DNA from: Prevotellaceae bacterium UBA1746
GTDB taxonomy: Bacteria; Bacteroidota; Bacteroidia; Bacteroidales; Bacteroidaceae
DNA: 57,642 nt
Direction of reading: 5' to 3'
Assembly (NCBI GenBank): GCA_905369775.1
Contig: CAJPJR010000009.1
Span: forward strand, 1 to 57,642
Part shown: in pieces, positions 41,248 through 49,768 of the stretch
Layout of the letters: every line of letters starts with the position of its first letter
Position numbering within the stretch: the stretch's first letter is position 1
Program-made: the position numbers and the translations under genes
Notes under the pieces: generated by a model
Told to the model about the DNA's origin: nothing
Database searches by the model: none
The model's input: only the letters and a program-made list of their open reading frames with translations

Positions 41248-41895
41248 TTAGAAGTAGTAGGAAGCTTGGAGATTGAAGGTGTTGAGTCGATAGTCGGGCA
41301 AAGCCACCTCGCCGACACCTACCCCAACCTTATTGAGGAACGTTTCGCCGGACTTGCCGACAGCCACGTTGTAGCCGAGTCCCAACTCAAAATTCTTCGC
41401 CAGCACCACACCGGCACCGAAGTTCCACGTGGTGGAGAGGTTGCTGCGCTTGAACACAGGCGTGGCGCCGTCCTGAATTTCCCAGTTGCTCACCGAGATA
41501 TTCTTGCTGCCCATCGAGAAGGAGAATTGCGGACCCGTCGAAGCGTAGACGCCGATGCCCGAAATCGTGAAACGATACTTGGCATTCACCGGGATGTCGA
41601 GCGAGCTGTAAGTTTTGCTGAAATCGGCCTTGCCTTCTTGTGCCACGGTGAATTTACGCTGATTGTAGATGAGCGCGCCATCGAGATGCAGACCGAGCAG
41701 CAAATCCAAATCCACTTTCGGGCCGATGAACCAGCCGGCACCGCTTTTGCCGTCGACCATATTTCGAAACGCCGACGAATTCACCTTCGTCCACGAGAGG
41801 TTGTAACCGCCCGTGACACCGAGTTTCGGACCAAACGCACTGGCCGTGAGGGTCGTGGTCAGCAGAACCGCGAACACCAGAATCAATTTCTTCAT
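41248..41895 (-). CDS. Outer-membrane beta-barrel (porin-family) protein
   Basis: 215 residues with signal peptide MKKLILVFAVLLTTTLTASA. The remainder is an eight-stranded barrel of the OMP_b-brl type: LGVTGGYNLSWTKVN, GWFIGPKVDLDLLLGLHLDG, TISGIGVYASTGPQFSFSMG, ELGLGYNVAVG and a C-terminal aromatic (LQASYYF). It is the middle gene of nhaD-barrel-ABM, with gaps of 20 and 21 bp. It could be a small surface or structural barrel; a transport role is not shown. Confidence 0.85.
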   Translation of the reverse strand: MKKLILVFAVLLTTTLTASAFGPKLGVTGGYNLSWTKVNSSAFRNMVDGKSGAGWFIGPKVDLDLLLGLHLDGALIYNQRKFTVAQEGKADFSKTYSSLDIPVNAKYRFTISGIGVYASTGPQFSFSMGSKNISVSNWEIQDGATPVFKRSNLSTTWNFGAGVVLAKNFELGLGYNVAVGKSGETFLNKVGVGVGEVALPDYRLNTFNLQASYYF

Positions 41896-41915
41896 AACTA
41901 TAATGTTTTAGTGGT

Positions 41916-43280
41916 TTACATGTGGATCACCGCGCGTTCGAACCAGTAGATAAAGATACCGGCAAAATAACCGGCTGCGGCCACCCAAGTAATCTTTTTC
42001 AGATACCAGCCGAAGGAAATCTTCTCCAAGCCCATGGCCACAACGCCTGCGGCACTACCGATGATGAGCATCGAACCGCCCACACCGGCGCAGTAAGCCA
42101 GCAGTTGCCAGAACACACCGTCCTGTGCGAAGTCGCCGGCGGCCTGGATGGGATACATGTTCATGCACCCGGCCACGAGAGGCACGTTGTCGACGATCGA
42201 CGAAGCTACGCCGATCACGCCGGTCACCAAATAGTGGTTACCGCCCGACACCTCGTTGAGCCACTGTCCGAAAGCCGGCAACACACCGGTTTCCTTCAAC
42301 GTGGCCACGGCCAAAAGAATGCCCAGGAAGAAGAGAATCGTGGTCATGTCGATCTTGCGCAAGATCGTCGCCACGCGCTGTTTGGTCGTGCTGTCGCGGT
42401 GTTTTTTCATGCGATAGAGCACTTCCGTGAGCGTCCAAAGCAAGCCGAGCACCAAGAGGATGCCCATATAAGGCGGCAGGTGGGTGAGACTGTGGAAAAT
42501 GGGCACGAAAAGCAAACCGCCCACACCGAAGAAGAAGATCAAACGGCGCTCAAAGCCGGAGAACTGGTGGGCATCGTTCACCGTTTCCTCCGCCGTCTGT
42601 TCGGTGTCGCCGAGCGTGCCGTGCAGATGGTATTGCAACAACAAGGCCGGCACCACCATCGCCACCAAACTGGCCAAGAAAATCTCTTTCATCACACCGA
42701 CGGCAGTGACAGAGCCCTTGATCCAAAGCATGATCGTCGTCACATCGCCGATGGGCGAGAAGGCACCGCCGGCATTGGCGGCAATCACAATGAGACCGGC
42801 GTAGTACAGACGATCTTCATGACTGTAGACCAACTTACGCAGCACCATGATCATGACAATCGTGGTGGTCAGGTTGTCGAGCACGGCCGAAAGGATAAAG
42901 GTGATGAAGGCAATTTTCCACAGGAGCGACCGCTTGGTCTTGGAACGAAGGGCCTCGCGCACAAAGTTGAACCCACCGTTGGTATCGATGATCTCTACCA
43001 CCGTCATGGCCCCCATGAGGAAGAAGAGCGTCTCACTGATTTCGCCGAGATGCTCGCGCAGGATGTGCGAGGTCACGAAATTCATCACGGCTTCGCCCGA
43101 AGTTTTCAACTCATTGGCATAAAACATCGGGACATATTCGGCGGCGCCGAGGGTGTAAAGCACCCAGCAGGCCACACACATGAGCAGCGCCACTGCGGCC
43201 TTGTTGACTTTGATCACGTCTTCGAGGGTGATGCAGAGATACCCGAGAATGAAGATCGCGACGATGAGGGGAGTTAGCAT
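41916..43280 (-). CDS. nhaD: NhaD-type sodium/proton antiporter
   Basis: 454 residues with about 12 membrane segments. ETLFFLMGAMTVVEIIDTNG, AVLDNLTTTIVMIMVLRKL, NAGGAFSPIGDVTTIMLWIK and SSIVDNVPLVAGCMNMY are signature blocks of the NhaD branch of the ion-transporter superfamily. The paired Asp-Asn motifs are the probable ion-binding sites. It exports Na+ or Li+ in exchange for protons. It leads a three-gene minus-strand operon; no clear -7 element was found in the AT-rich 150 bp upstream. Confidence 0.93.
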   Translation of the reverse strand: MLTPLIVAIFILGYLCITLEDVIKVNKAAVALLMCVACWVLYTLGAAEYVPMFYANELKTSGEAVMNFVTSHILREHLGEISETLFFLMGAMTVVEIIDTNGGFNFVREALRSKTKRSLLWKIAFITFILSAVLDNLTTTIVMIMVLRKLVYSHEDRLYYAGLIVIAANAGGAFSPIGDVTTIMLWIKGSVTAVGVMKEIFLASLVAMVVPALLLQYHLHGTLGDTEQTAEETVNDAHQFSGFERRLIFFFGVGGLLFVPIFHSLTHLPPYMGILLVLGLLWTLTEVLYRMKKHRDSTTKQRVATILRKIDMTTILFFLGILLAVATLKETGVLPAFGQWLNEVSGGNHYLVTGVIGVASSIVDNVPLVAGCMNMYPIQAAGDFAQDGVFWQLLAYCAGVGGSMLIIGSAAGVVAMGLEKISFGWYLKKITWVAAAGYFAGIFIYWFERAVIHM

Positions 43281-43424
43281 AAAGAGGTTTTATGAATGAA
43301 CTATAATGAATTAGCCGCTGCGAATTTCGCCAAAAAAAAGAAGATACACAAGCCTTGGACGCTTGCAAATGCGCCGCGGGGGCGAAAAGCGCGGACAAAC
43401 CGCAACGATACGAAATAAAATCCT

Positions 43425-43432
43425 TATTTTTG
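43425..43432 (+). promoter_or_regulatory. -7 element of tRNA-Arg
   Basis: TATTTTTG matches TAnnTTTG and lies 18 bp before the mature 5' end of the tRNA. Confidence 0.6.
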
Positions 43433-43450
43433 CACAAGATTCAATCGCTC

Positions 43451-43522
43451 GGCTTCGTAGTTCAATGGATAGAACAACCCTCTCCTAAAGGGTAAATAGG
43501 GGTTCGATTCCCCTCGGGGCTA
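43451..43522 (+). tRNA. tRNA-Arg (anticodon CCT)
   Basis: The cloverleaf can be drawn in full. The acceptor GGCTTCG pairs with CGGGGCT, with three G-U pairs. The D arm is GTTC-AATGGATA-GAAC, the anticodon arm ACCCT-CTCCTAA-AGGGT with anticodon CCT at 43484-43486, and the T arm AGGGG-TTCGATT-CCCCT. The discriminator is A, and CCA is not encoded. It reads AGG codons. Confidence 0.93.
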
Positions 43523-43546
43523 CTCGCTCCGCACACTTCCCCCGCA

Positions 43547-43580
43547 CGCCGCACACCTCACCGGTGTGCGGCGCGTTTTT
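43547..43580 (+). terminator. Terminator of tRNA-Arg
   Basis: An 11-bp stem (CGCCGCACACC at 43547-43557 with 43563-43573) is followed by CGTTTTT. It lies 25 bp past the tRNA. Confidence 0.8.
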
Positions 43581-43660
43581 CCATCCCGACCGACCGCGCT
43601 CCGCGTGCCTGCCGACGAGTCGCGCAGCAGCTTCACCCAATTGGCTTTTCCGCCCAACTA

Positions 43661-44015
43661 ACGCGCGTATGCGTCGCGCGCATCAGCCACTTTTCGAAAA
43701 AAACCTTCACCTCTTCACCCGCCCCATGCAATTCGCTGATTCACAAAGCGTTTTGGGTGAAGACTTTGTTCCCGTTTGCTTCACCTCGGACGATGGAACC
43801 GCGGTGCTTCCGACGAGGAAAAATGCGCAACTTTCGGCGCTCTACATTTCCACCTCCCGCCGCGCCTTCAATCCGTCCGTCTCGGAGGCCGCGAGCGTGA
43901 AGGGTTTTCGGCGAAATCATTCACCCACAACTCAATGATGCACAAGAAGTTGCGCAATAGGGGTGAAGCAGTGAAGGAAAAAAACGAAAAACAGCGGATA
44001 GGCGCGCGTACGCGA
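43661..44015. repeat. Dispersed inverted-repeat element, copy 2
   Basis: Left arm: a GC-alternating tract (43661-43681), TTTTCG with A's, CCTTCACCTCTTCACCC (43704-43720) and GGGTGAAGACTTTG (43755-43768). CTTCACCC and GGGTGAAG can pair around a 34-nt loop. Right arm: TTCACCCACAAC (43920-43931), AAGTTGCGCAA, GGGGTGAAGCAGTGAAGG (43960-43977), AAAAACGAAAAAC and GGCGCGCGTACGCGAGGAG (44001-44019). The right arm matches that of copy 3 almost base for base over about 40 bp. The element lies between the tRNA terminator and the secDF promoter. Confidence 0.75.
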
Positions 44016-44142
44016 GGAGAAAACGCCCAAGTCTTCACCCAAAACGGGGAAGAAGACGAGAAAAGTTCCCGCTTTGGTGAAGAAAATCGGCATGCGTTTC
44101 TTCTTTTCAGGTTCATCCCGTGCTGAATCCGATTTATTTCGC

Positions 44143-44150
44143 TATATTTG
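44143..44150 (+). promoter_or_regulatory. -7 element of secDF
   Basis: TATATTTG followed by CAC is a good match to the Bacteroidetes -7 element. It lies about 140 bp before the ATG, leaving a long leader. Confidence 0.6.
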
Positions 44151-44289
44151 CACGCTGAATCGTTGTGTGCTTTTGGCATCACCGGAGCACAATTTCCCCT
44201 CTCACTCGCCAACGCGGCCCGATCCGCCCTGCGAATGGGAGCTTCTTCCCGTTTGAAACAAATAAACAACAACAAAATAACTCAACTCA

Positions 44290-47200
44290 ATGCAAAACAA
44301 AGGATTTGTCAAGTTCATTGCGATCTGCTTGACCCTGATTTGCCTCTTCTATCTGAGTTTCTCCTTTGTGACCCGTCACTACGAGCAAAAGGCAGAAGCC
44401 ATGGGCGAAACGGCAGGTAAGGCCTATCTCGACTCTTTGCGCCAAAGCGACAAAGCAGTTTGGCTCGGCTACGACTACAAGAAGTGCGAAGCCATGCAGA
44501 TCGGTTTGGGCCTCGACCTGAAAGGCGGCATGAACGTCATTCTCGAGGTGTCGGTTCCCGATGTCGTGAAAAACCTGGCCGGCAGCAACGCCGACAACGC
44601 GCAGGTGAAACAAATCATGGCCGAAGCCCGCACGGAAGCCGAACACTCGTCGGAGAACTTCCTCGATGTCTTCGTTCGTCTCTACCAACAGAAAGTGGGT
44701 AAAGACCAGCTCGGCGGACTCTTCGCCCTCAAACTCAAGAGTGAAGGCGTGACGCCCAACAGCACCGATGCGCAAGTGAAAGCCGTCTTGGAGAAAGAAA
44801 TCAAGGCCGCCGTCGACAACTCCTATCAAGTAGTACGCCAGCGTATCGACCGCTTCGGTGTGGCGCAACCCAACATCCAGATCCTCGAAGGTCGCGGACA
44901 GATGGGCCAGATCATGGTCGAAATGCCCGGCATCAAGGAACCGGAACGTGTGCGCAAGCTCCTCCAAGGTAGCGCCAACCTCGAATTCTGGGAAACTTAC
45001 AACCTGAACGAAATCCAAGGTGCGCTCGCTGCCCTCGACACCCGTCTGGCACAGGTCAACAACGGGAAGCAGGATGCAAAGGCCGACAGCGCCAAGGTAG
45101 ACAGCACCAAACAGGAGAAAGCCGCTACGGCAAAAGCTGATGCCGCCGCTGCGCTCAAATCGCTCTCGAAAGACAAGAAGGGCGCCGAAGCCCAAACGGC
45201 CACGGCACAGCCCAACAAGGCTCGCGCCGCTGCCCTCAAAGCCCACCCGCTCCTTTCGCTCTTCGCCCAACCCGGCTACCCGGAAAGTTGTATCGTAGGC
45301 TACGCCACGGCACTCGACACGGCGGCGATCAACCGCGCCGTTCACTCCGAACTGGCCGCTCAGGTGCTGCCCGCCGACCTCAACCTCGCTTGGGGTGCCA
45401 GCGCCGAGAAGGGTCTGTTCGAACTCTATGCCCTGCGTCGCACCGACGGCAAGGCGGCCTTGGCCGGCGATGTGATCGCCACGGCAAAAGACGAATATGA
45501 CGAAAACCACCATCCTGTGGTTTCGATGACGATGACGCCCGACGGCGCACGCGATTGGGCCGTGATCACGAAGCGCAACATCAAACGCCCCGTGGCCATC
45601 GTACTCGACGGTGTCGTCTACAGTGCCCCCAACATCAAGAACGAAATCACCGGTGGCGTTTCGCAAATCAGCGGACACTTCACCACGCAGCAAACCCAGG
45701 ACTTGGCCAACGTGCTGAAGAGCGGTAAAATGCCGGCTCCCACCAACATTGTTTCGGAAGAGACGGTCGGACCGAGCCTCGGTGCCGCTTCGATTCAAGC
45801 CGGTTTCACCGCTTGTGTCGTAGCCTTTGTTCTCCTCATGATCTTCATGTGCGCTTTCTACGGCTTCATCCCCGGTATGGTGGCCAACAGCGCGCTGATC
45901 ATCAACTTCTTCTTCACCTTCGGTGTGCTCACGTCGTTCCAAGCGGCACTGACACTGAGTGGATTGGCCGGTATGGTGCTCTCACTGGGTATGGCGGTCG
46001 ACGCCAACGTGCTCATCTATGAGCGCACGAAAGAGGAGCTGCGCGCCGGCAAGAACCTGAAACAAGCTCTGGCCGACGGTTACGGCAACGCTTTCTCCGC
46101 CATCTTCGACTCCAACCTCACGTCGATCATCACGGCGGTGATCCTCTACTACTTTGGCACGGGTCCGATCCGTGGCTTCGCCCTGACGCTCGGCATCGGT
46201 ATCGTAGCTTCGTTCTTCACGGCCGTTTGGCTCACCCGCATCGCTTATGAGCACTTCCTCGACCGCGAGAAGTGGACGAAACTGACCTTCACGACCGCTC
46301 TCTCGAAGAAATTCCTCACCGACACGAACTTTGCGTTCATGCGCATCGCGAAAAAGACGGCCATTCTCGTTGCTGTACTCATTGTAGCGGGTGCCGTGAG
46401 TCTCGGTGTGCGTGGTTTGCAACGCGGTATCGACTTCACCGGCGGTCGCAACTATGTGGTGGAATTCGAACAGAAGGTTTCGCCCGAACAGGTGAAAGAA
46501 GTGGTGCAGAAAGCCGTTGATGCCAAGGGACAAGGCGGTACGGTGAGCACATTGGCCATCGTGACCACGCAAAATCCCGCTGTGCGCATCTCGACTTCCT
46601 ACAAGATCGAACAGAACGGCGAAAAGGTGGACCAAGAGGTGGAACAGCTCATCTGGAAGTCGCTCCACGATCAGCACTTGATCAAGGCCGACTACAACAC
46701 CTTCAAGGACCGCGACAACCACAAGGGAGGTTCGATCATCTCGGCTCAGAAAGTGGGTCCGAGTGTGGCTGCCGACCTCACCCGCGGCGCTGTGATCAGT
46801 GTGATTCTCTCGCTCGCGGCGATCTTCATCTACATCCTTGCTCGCTTCCGCAGCGTGGCCTTCTCGGTAGGTGCCATCTGTGCACTGGCGGTCGACACCT
46901 TCCTGATCATCGCCATCTACTCGGCTTGCTGGGGCTGGTTGCCGTTCTCGATTGAGGTGGACCAAACCTTCATCGGTGCCATTCTGACCGTGATCGGTTA
47001 CTCGATCAACGACAAGGTGGTGGTCTTCGACCGTATCCGCGAGAACCTCACGCTCTTCCCCACGCGCGATACCGAAAAGCTGTTCAACGACTCGATCAAC
47101 AACACGCTGACGCGTACGATCATGACCTCGTTCACCACGCTTTTGGTGCTCCTCTGCATCTTCTTCTTGGGTGGCGACGCCATTCGTTCGTTCTCCTTCG

Positions 47201-47313
47201 CCATGATTCTCGGCGTCGTGATCGGTACGCTTTCGTCGATCTTCCTCGCAGCCCCCATTGCGTTCCGCATTTACAAGAAGCGTTCTGCGAAAAAGGCCGT
47301 TGCAAAAGCCTAA
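44290..47313 (+). CDS. secDF: Fused protein translocase subunit SecDF
   Basis: 1007 residues. The first membrane helix (about 8-28) is followed by the P1 head (IGLGLDLKGGMNVILEVSVP). The SecD membrane part has GMAVDANVLIYERTKEELRA and GNAFSAIFDSNLTSIITAVI, and the SecF half starts with GIDFTGGRNYVVEFEQ and has IGYSINDKVVVFDRIREN. The protein uses the proton gradient to pull secreted chains through SecYEG. At about residues 255-315 an Ala/Lys/Asp-rich low-complexity insert (DAKADSAKVDSTKQEKAATA and onward) interrupts the periplasmic head and looks disordered. The gene is monocistronic with a strong terminator. Confidence 0.97.
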   Translation: MQNKGFVKFIAICLTLICLFYLSFSFVTRHYEQKAEAMGETAGKAYLDSLRQSDKAVWLGYDYKKCEAMQIGLGLDLKGGMNVILEVSVPDVVKNLAGSNADNAQVKQIMAEARTEAEHSSENFLDVFVRLYQQKVGKDQLGGLFALKLKSEGVTPNSTDAQVKAVLEKEIKAAVDNSYQVVRQRIDRFGVAQPNIQILEGRGQMGQIMVEMPGIKEPERVRKLLQGSANLEFWETYNLNEIQGALAALDTRLAQVNNGKQDAKADSAKVDSTKQEKAATAKADAAAALKSLSKDKKGAEAQTATAQPNKARAAALKAHPLLSLFAQPGYPESCIVGYATALDTAAINRAVHSELAAQVLPADLNLAWGASAEKGLFELYALRRTDGKAALAGDVIATAKDEYDENHHPVVSMTMTPDGARDWAVITKRNIKRPVAIVLDGVVYSAPNIKNEITGGVSQISGHFTTQQTQDLANVLKSGKMPAPTNIVSEETVGPSLGAASIQAGFTACVVAFVLLMIFMCAFYGFIPGMVANSALIINFFFTFGVLTSFQAALTLSGLAGMVLSLGMAVDANVLIYERTKEELRAGKNLKQALADGYGNAFSAIFDSNLTSIITAVILYYFGTGPIRGFALTLGIGIVASFFTAVWLTRIAYEHFLDREKWTKLTFTTALSKKFLTDTNFAFMRIAKKTAILVAVLIVAGAVSLGVRGLQRGIDFTGGRNYVVEFEQKVSPEQVKEVVQKAVDAKGQGGTVSTLAIVTTQNPAVRISTSYKIEQNGEKVDQEVEQLIWKSLHDQHLIKADYNTFKDRDNHKGGSIISAQKVGPSVAADLTRGAVISVILSLAAIFIYILARFRSVAFSVGAICALAVDTFLIIAIYSACWGWLPFSIEVDQTFIGAILTVIGYSINDKVVVFDRIRENLTLFPTRDTEKLFNDSINNTLTRTIMTSFTTLLVLLCIFFLGGDAIRSFSFAMILGVVIGTLSSIFLAAPIAFRIYKKRSAKKAVAKA

Positions 47314-47340
47314 TCCTCGCTTCCACAAAGCAACACAAAA

Positions 47341-47380
47341 AACTTCCCCGCAACCTTTCGGCTGCGGGGAAGTTTCTTTT
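47341..47380. terminator. Bidirectional terminator between secDF and rel
   Basis: A 12-bp stem (AACTTCCCCGCA at 47341-47352 with 47363-47374) is followed on the plus strand by TCTTTTG. The minus strand reaches TTTTTTGTG, so it also ends the rel transcript. Confidence 0.8.
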
Positions 47381-47423
47381 GTGGTGTTTTGAAAACGCGG
47401 GGGACGGGTTTGAAACGCGCTAT

Positions 47424-49697
47424 TCAGAAACCGTCGACGCGATTGGCTTTGGCCACTTGTTCGATGTGCATCAAGCGGTTGCAAACTCGGGCCACGTCAG
47501 CGCTGGAGGTCAGAGCGATGGTGAGGGTGCCGGTGAAAATGCCGTCGTCGGTGTCGAGATGAATGGCTTTGAGCACGAAATGGGGAAATTCTCCCATGGC
47601 TTGCGCGATGCTCATCAACATGCCCGGCGCGTCGATCCCTTCCACGTGGACGGGAATGTCGTATAATTGGCCGGTGACGTGTGCGGGGTTCCAACGTGCA
47701 GCGACGAGATTGTTGCCGTCGCTGGTTTTTCGCTTCAAGGCCACGGGACAGGCGCGGCGATGGAGCTCAAGATGCTCGTCAGGCGTGATATAGGCCACGA
47801 CTTCATCGCCGTGGATGGGCCGGCACTGGGGACATCTTTCACAATGGGTGAGTACTTCGTCGGTGAGATCGAGCACGGCTTTGCGATTGATGCCGCGCAC
47901 GAAATCGGGGGTGTAGGCCGCTGCCACATCCGACGAACTCGGCGCGGCTTTCTCCTTGAGAAACGGCACGAAACGCCGCCATCCCCATCCTTTCGAGACG
48001 TTTTTGCCTTGCAAATGCAGCACATCGGCGTCCGAGAGTACCAGCTTTCCTTCGCCGATGGCGAGGAAAAGATCGGCGGGTGAGGTGAAATGGTGGAAAA
48101 CGGCCAACTTATTGTTCGTGGCGTTGCCGGCAGGGAGTTTTCTCGCGGTGAGAAAAGCCTGCAACATCTCTTCGCCTTGTTTGCGCCGCTCACGTGCCAT
48201 CTTGCGCAAGGCGGCTGTGATGCGTCCGCGCGCCTTTCCGGTCGTGACGTAGTTGATCCAATCGGGCTGAATGGTCTGCTGTCGCGACGTAAGTACCTCT
48301 ATTTGATCGCCGTTCGCCAGGCGATGGCTCATCGGTACGAGGCGGTGATTGACCTTTGCGCCCATGCAGTGACTTCCCACCATGGAATGGATGGCAAAGG
48401 CGAAGTCGAGCACCGTCGCTCCCTGCGGAAGCGTGACGATTTCGCCCTTCGGTGTGAAGACGTTCAGTTCTGACGCAAAGAGATTAAGTTTAATAGTGTC
48501 GAGCAGGTCGAGGGTATCGGGTTGTGGGTCGTCGAGGATTTCTTTAATGGAATTGACCCACGTGTCCAACTCGTGTTCATCATGCTGCCCTCCCACATCT
48601 TTGTATTTCCAATGCGCTGCAAATCCACCTTCGGCAATGTCGTCCATACGATCGGATCGAATTTGCACTTCAATCCATTTCCCTTGGTGCGACATAAACG
48701 TGTTGTGCAACGCCTGGTAACCGTTGGCTTTGGGCGTCGACAGCCAATCTCGAAAACGAGAAGGGTGGGGTTTGTAGATTTGGGTGAGCGCCGCGTAGAT
48801 AGCGTAGCATTCGGCGATTTCGTTCTCGCGCTTTTGGGGACGGAAAATGATGCGAATGGCCAAAATGTCGAACACTTCCTCAAAGGGGATGTGCTTTCGC
48901 TGCATTTTCTGCCAGATACTGTACGGACTCTTGATGCGCGCTTTGATTTCGTACTGCACGCCCATCTGATCCAACGCGCGACGGATGGCCGGCGTAAACT
49001 CTTGAAACGCATCGTCGCGTTGAAGCTGCGATTCACTCAGTTCCTGCATGATGAGCGCGTAGTCGTCGGGGTGCTCATACTTGAAAGAAAGGTTTTCGAG
49101 TTCTGTTTTGATACGATTCAACCCCAGTCTGTCCGCCAGCGGCGCAAAAATATAGAGCGTCTCCCCCACAATTTTGTATTGTCGGGAAGGCGGCATCGAA
49201 TCGAGCGTTCGCATGTTGTGAAGACGGTCGGCGATTTTGACGAGAATCACCCGAATATCGTCGCTCATCGTGAGGAGAATCTTCTTAAACGTCTCCGCTT
49301 GCATCGAAGCGCGGTCGCCGAAGATGCCGCCGCTCACTTTTGTCACCCCCTCCACGATGTTCGCCACCTTTTCTCCGAAGAGATTGGCGATATCTTCGCG
49401 GGTATAGTCGGTATCCTCCACCACATCGTGGAGCAACGCCGCACAAATGGTGGTAGATCCCATCCCCATTTCCTCGCACACCACTTGTGCCACGGCAATG
49501 GGGTGAAAAATATAGAGTTCCCCGCTTCGGCGTCGCACCCCGCGGTGGGCCGCCTTGGCAAAGTTGAACGCCTTGGTGATCACCTCCGTTTTTTTGCGGT
49601 GACTTGAAGCCAGATACGTGTCGAGCAAGTGTTGGAACGCCTCCTGCACCTGCTGTTCTTCCTGTTGTTCGCGCAACGCGCTATCGTTTTGAGTCAT
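47424..49697 (-). CDS. RelA/SpoT-family (p)ppGpp synthetase/hydrolase
   Basis: 757 residues from MTQNDSALREQQ. HD hydrolase domain (about 50-190): YIFHPIAVAQVV and AALLHDVVEDT, with the HD pair intact. Synthetase domain (about 240-370): RIKSPYSIWQKMQRKHI, FDILAIRIIF and YQALHNTFM. Then TGS (VFTPKGEIVTLPQGATVLDF), and a C-terminal ACT domain with IPVHVEGIDAPGMLMSIAQ. Both enzyme halves look active, so this is a bifunctional Rel that sets alarmone levels in starvation. It is the last gene of the parA-parB-DUF5683-mltD run but lies behind a hairpin at 49721. Confidence 0.95.
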   Translation of the reverse strand: MTQNDSALREQQEEQQVQEAFQHLLDTYLASSHRKKTEVITKAFNFAKAAHRGVRRRSGELYIFHPIAVAQVVCEEMGMGSTTICAALLHDVVEDTDYTREDIANLFGEKVANIVEGVTKVSGGIFGDRASMQAETFKKILLTMSDDIRVILVKIADRLHNMRTLDSMPPSRQYKIVGETLYIFAPLADRLGLNRIKTELENLSFKYEHPDDYALIMQELSESQLQRDDAFQEFTPAIRRALDQMGVQYEIKARIKSPYSIWQKMQRKHIPFEEVFDILAIRIIFRPQKRENEIAECYAIYAALTQIYKPHPSRFRDWLSTPKANGYQALHNTFMSHQGKWIEVQIRSDRMDDIAEGGFAAHWKYKDVGGQHDEHELDTWVNSIKEILDDPQPDTLDLLDTIKLNLFASELNVFTPKGEIVTLPQGATVLDFAFAIHSMVGSHCMGAKVNHRLVPMSHRLANGDQIEVLTSRQQTIQPDWINYVTTGKARGRITAALRKMARERRKQGEEMLQAFLTARKLPAGNATNNKLAVFHHFTSPADLFLAIGEGKLVLSDADVLHLQGKNVSKGWGWRRFVPFLKEKAAPSSSDVAAAYTPDFVRGINRKAVLDLTDEVLTHCERCPQCRPIHGDEVVAYITPDEHLELHRRACPVALKRKTSDGNNLVAARWNPAHVTGQLYDIPVHVEGIDAPGMLMSIAQAMGEFPHFVLKAIHLDTDDGIFTGTLTIALTSSADVARVCNRLMHIEQVAKANRVDGF

Positions 49698-49720
49698 GGA
49701 AAAGATCGATATAAGCACGA

Positions 49721-49749
49721 AAGCATCACCTCCCGAGGACGTGATGCTT
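49721..49749 (-). terminator. Hairpin between mltD and rel
   Basis: A 9-bp stem (AAGCATCAC/GTGATGCTT, 11-nt loop) lies 20 bp past the mltD stop. There is no strong T run, so it may only partly terminate. Confidence 0.45.
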
Positions 49750-49768
49750 CCGTTCGCATGCGATTAAA

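Noticed and set aside
43868..44275. Minus-strand frame of 135 codons within repeat copy 2, with a similar frame at 54146-54589
   Set aside because: The peptide similarity (FSFFxFTASPxLRNxL) follows from the shared repeat DNA; there is no start context, and the matching arm in copy 1 does not keep the frame.
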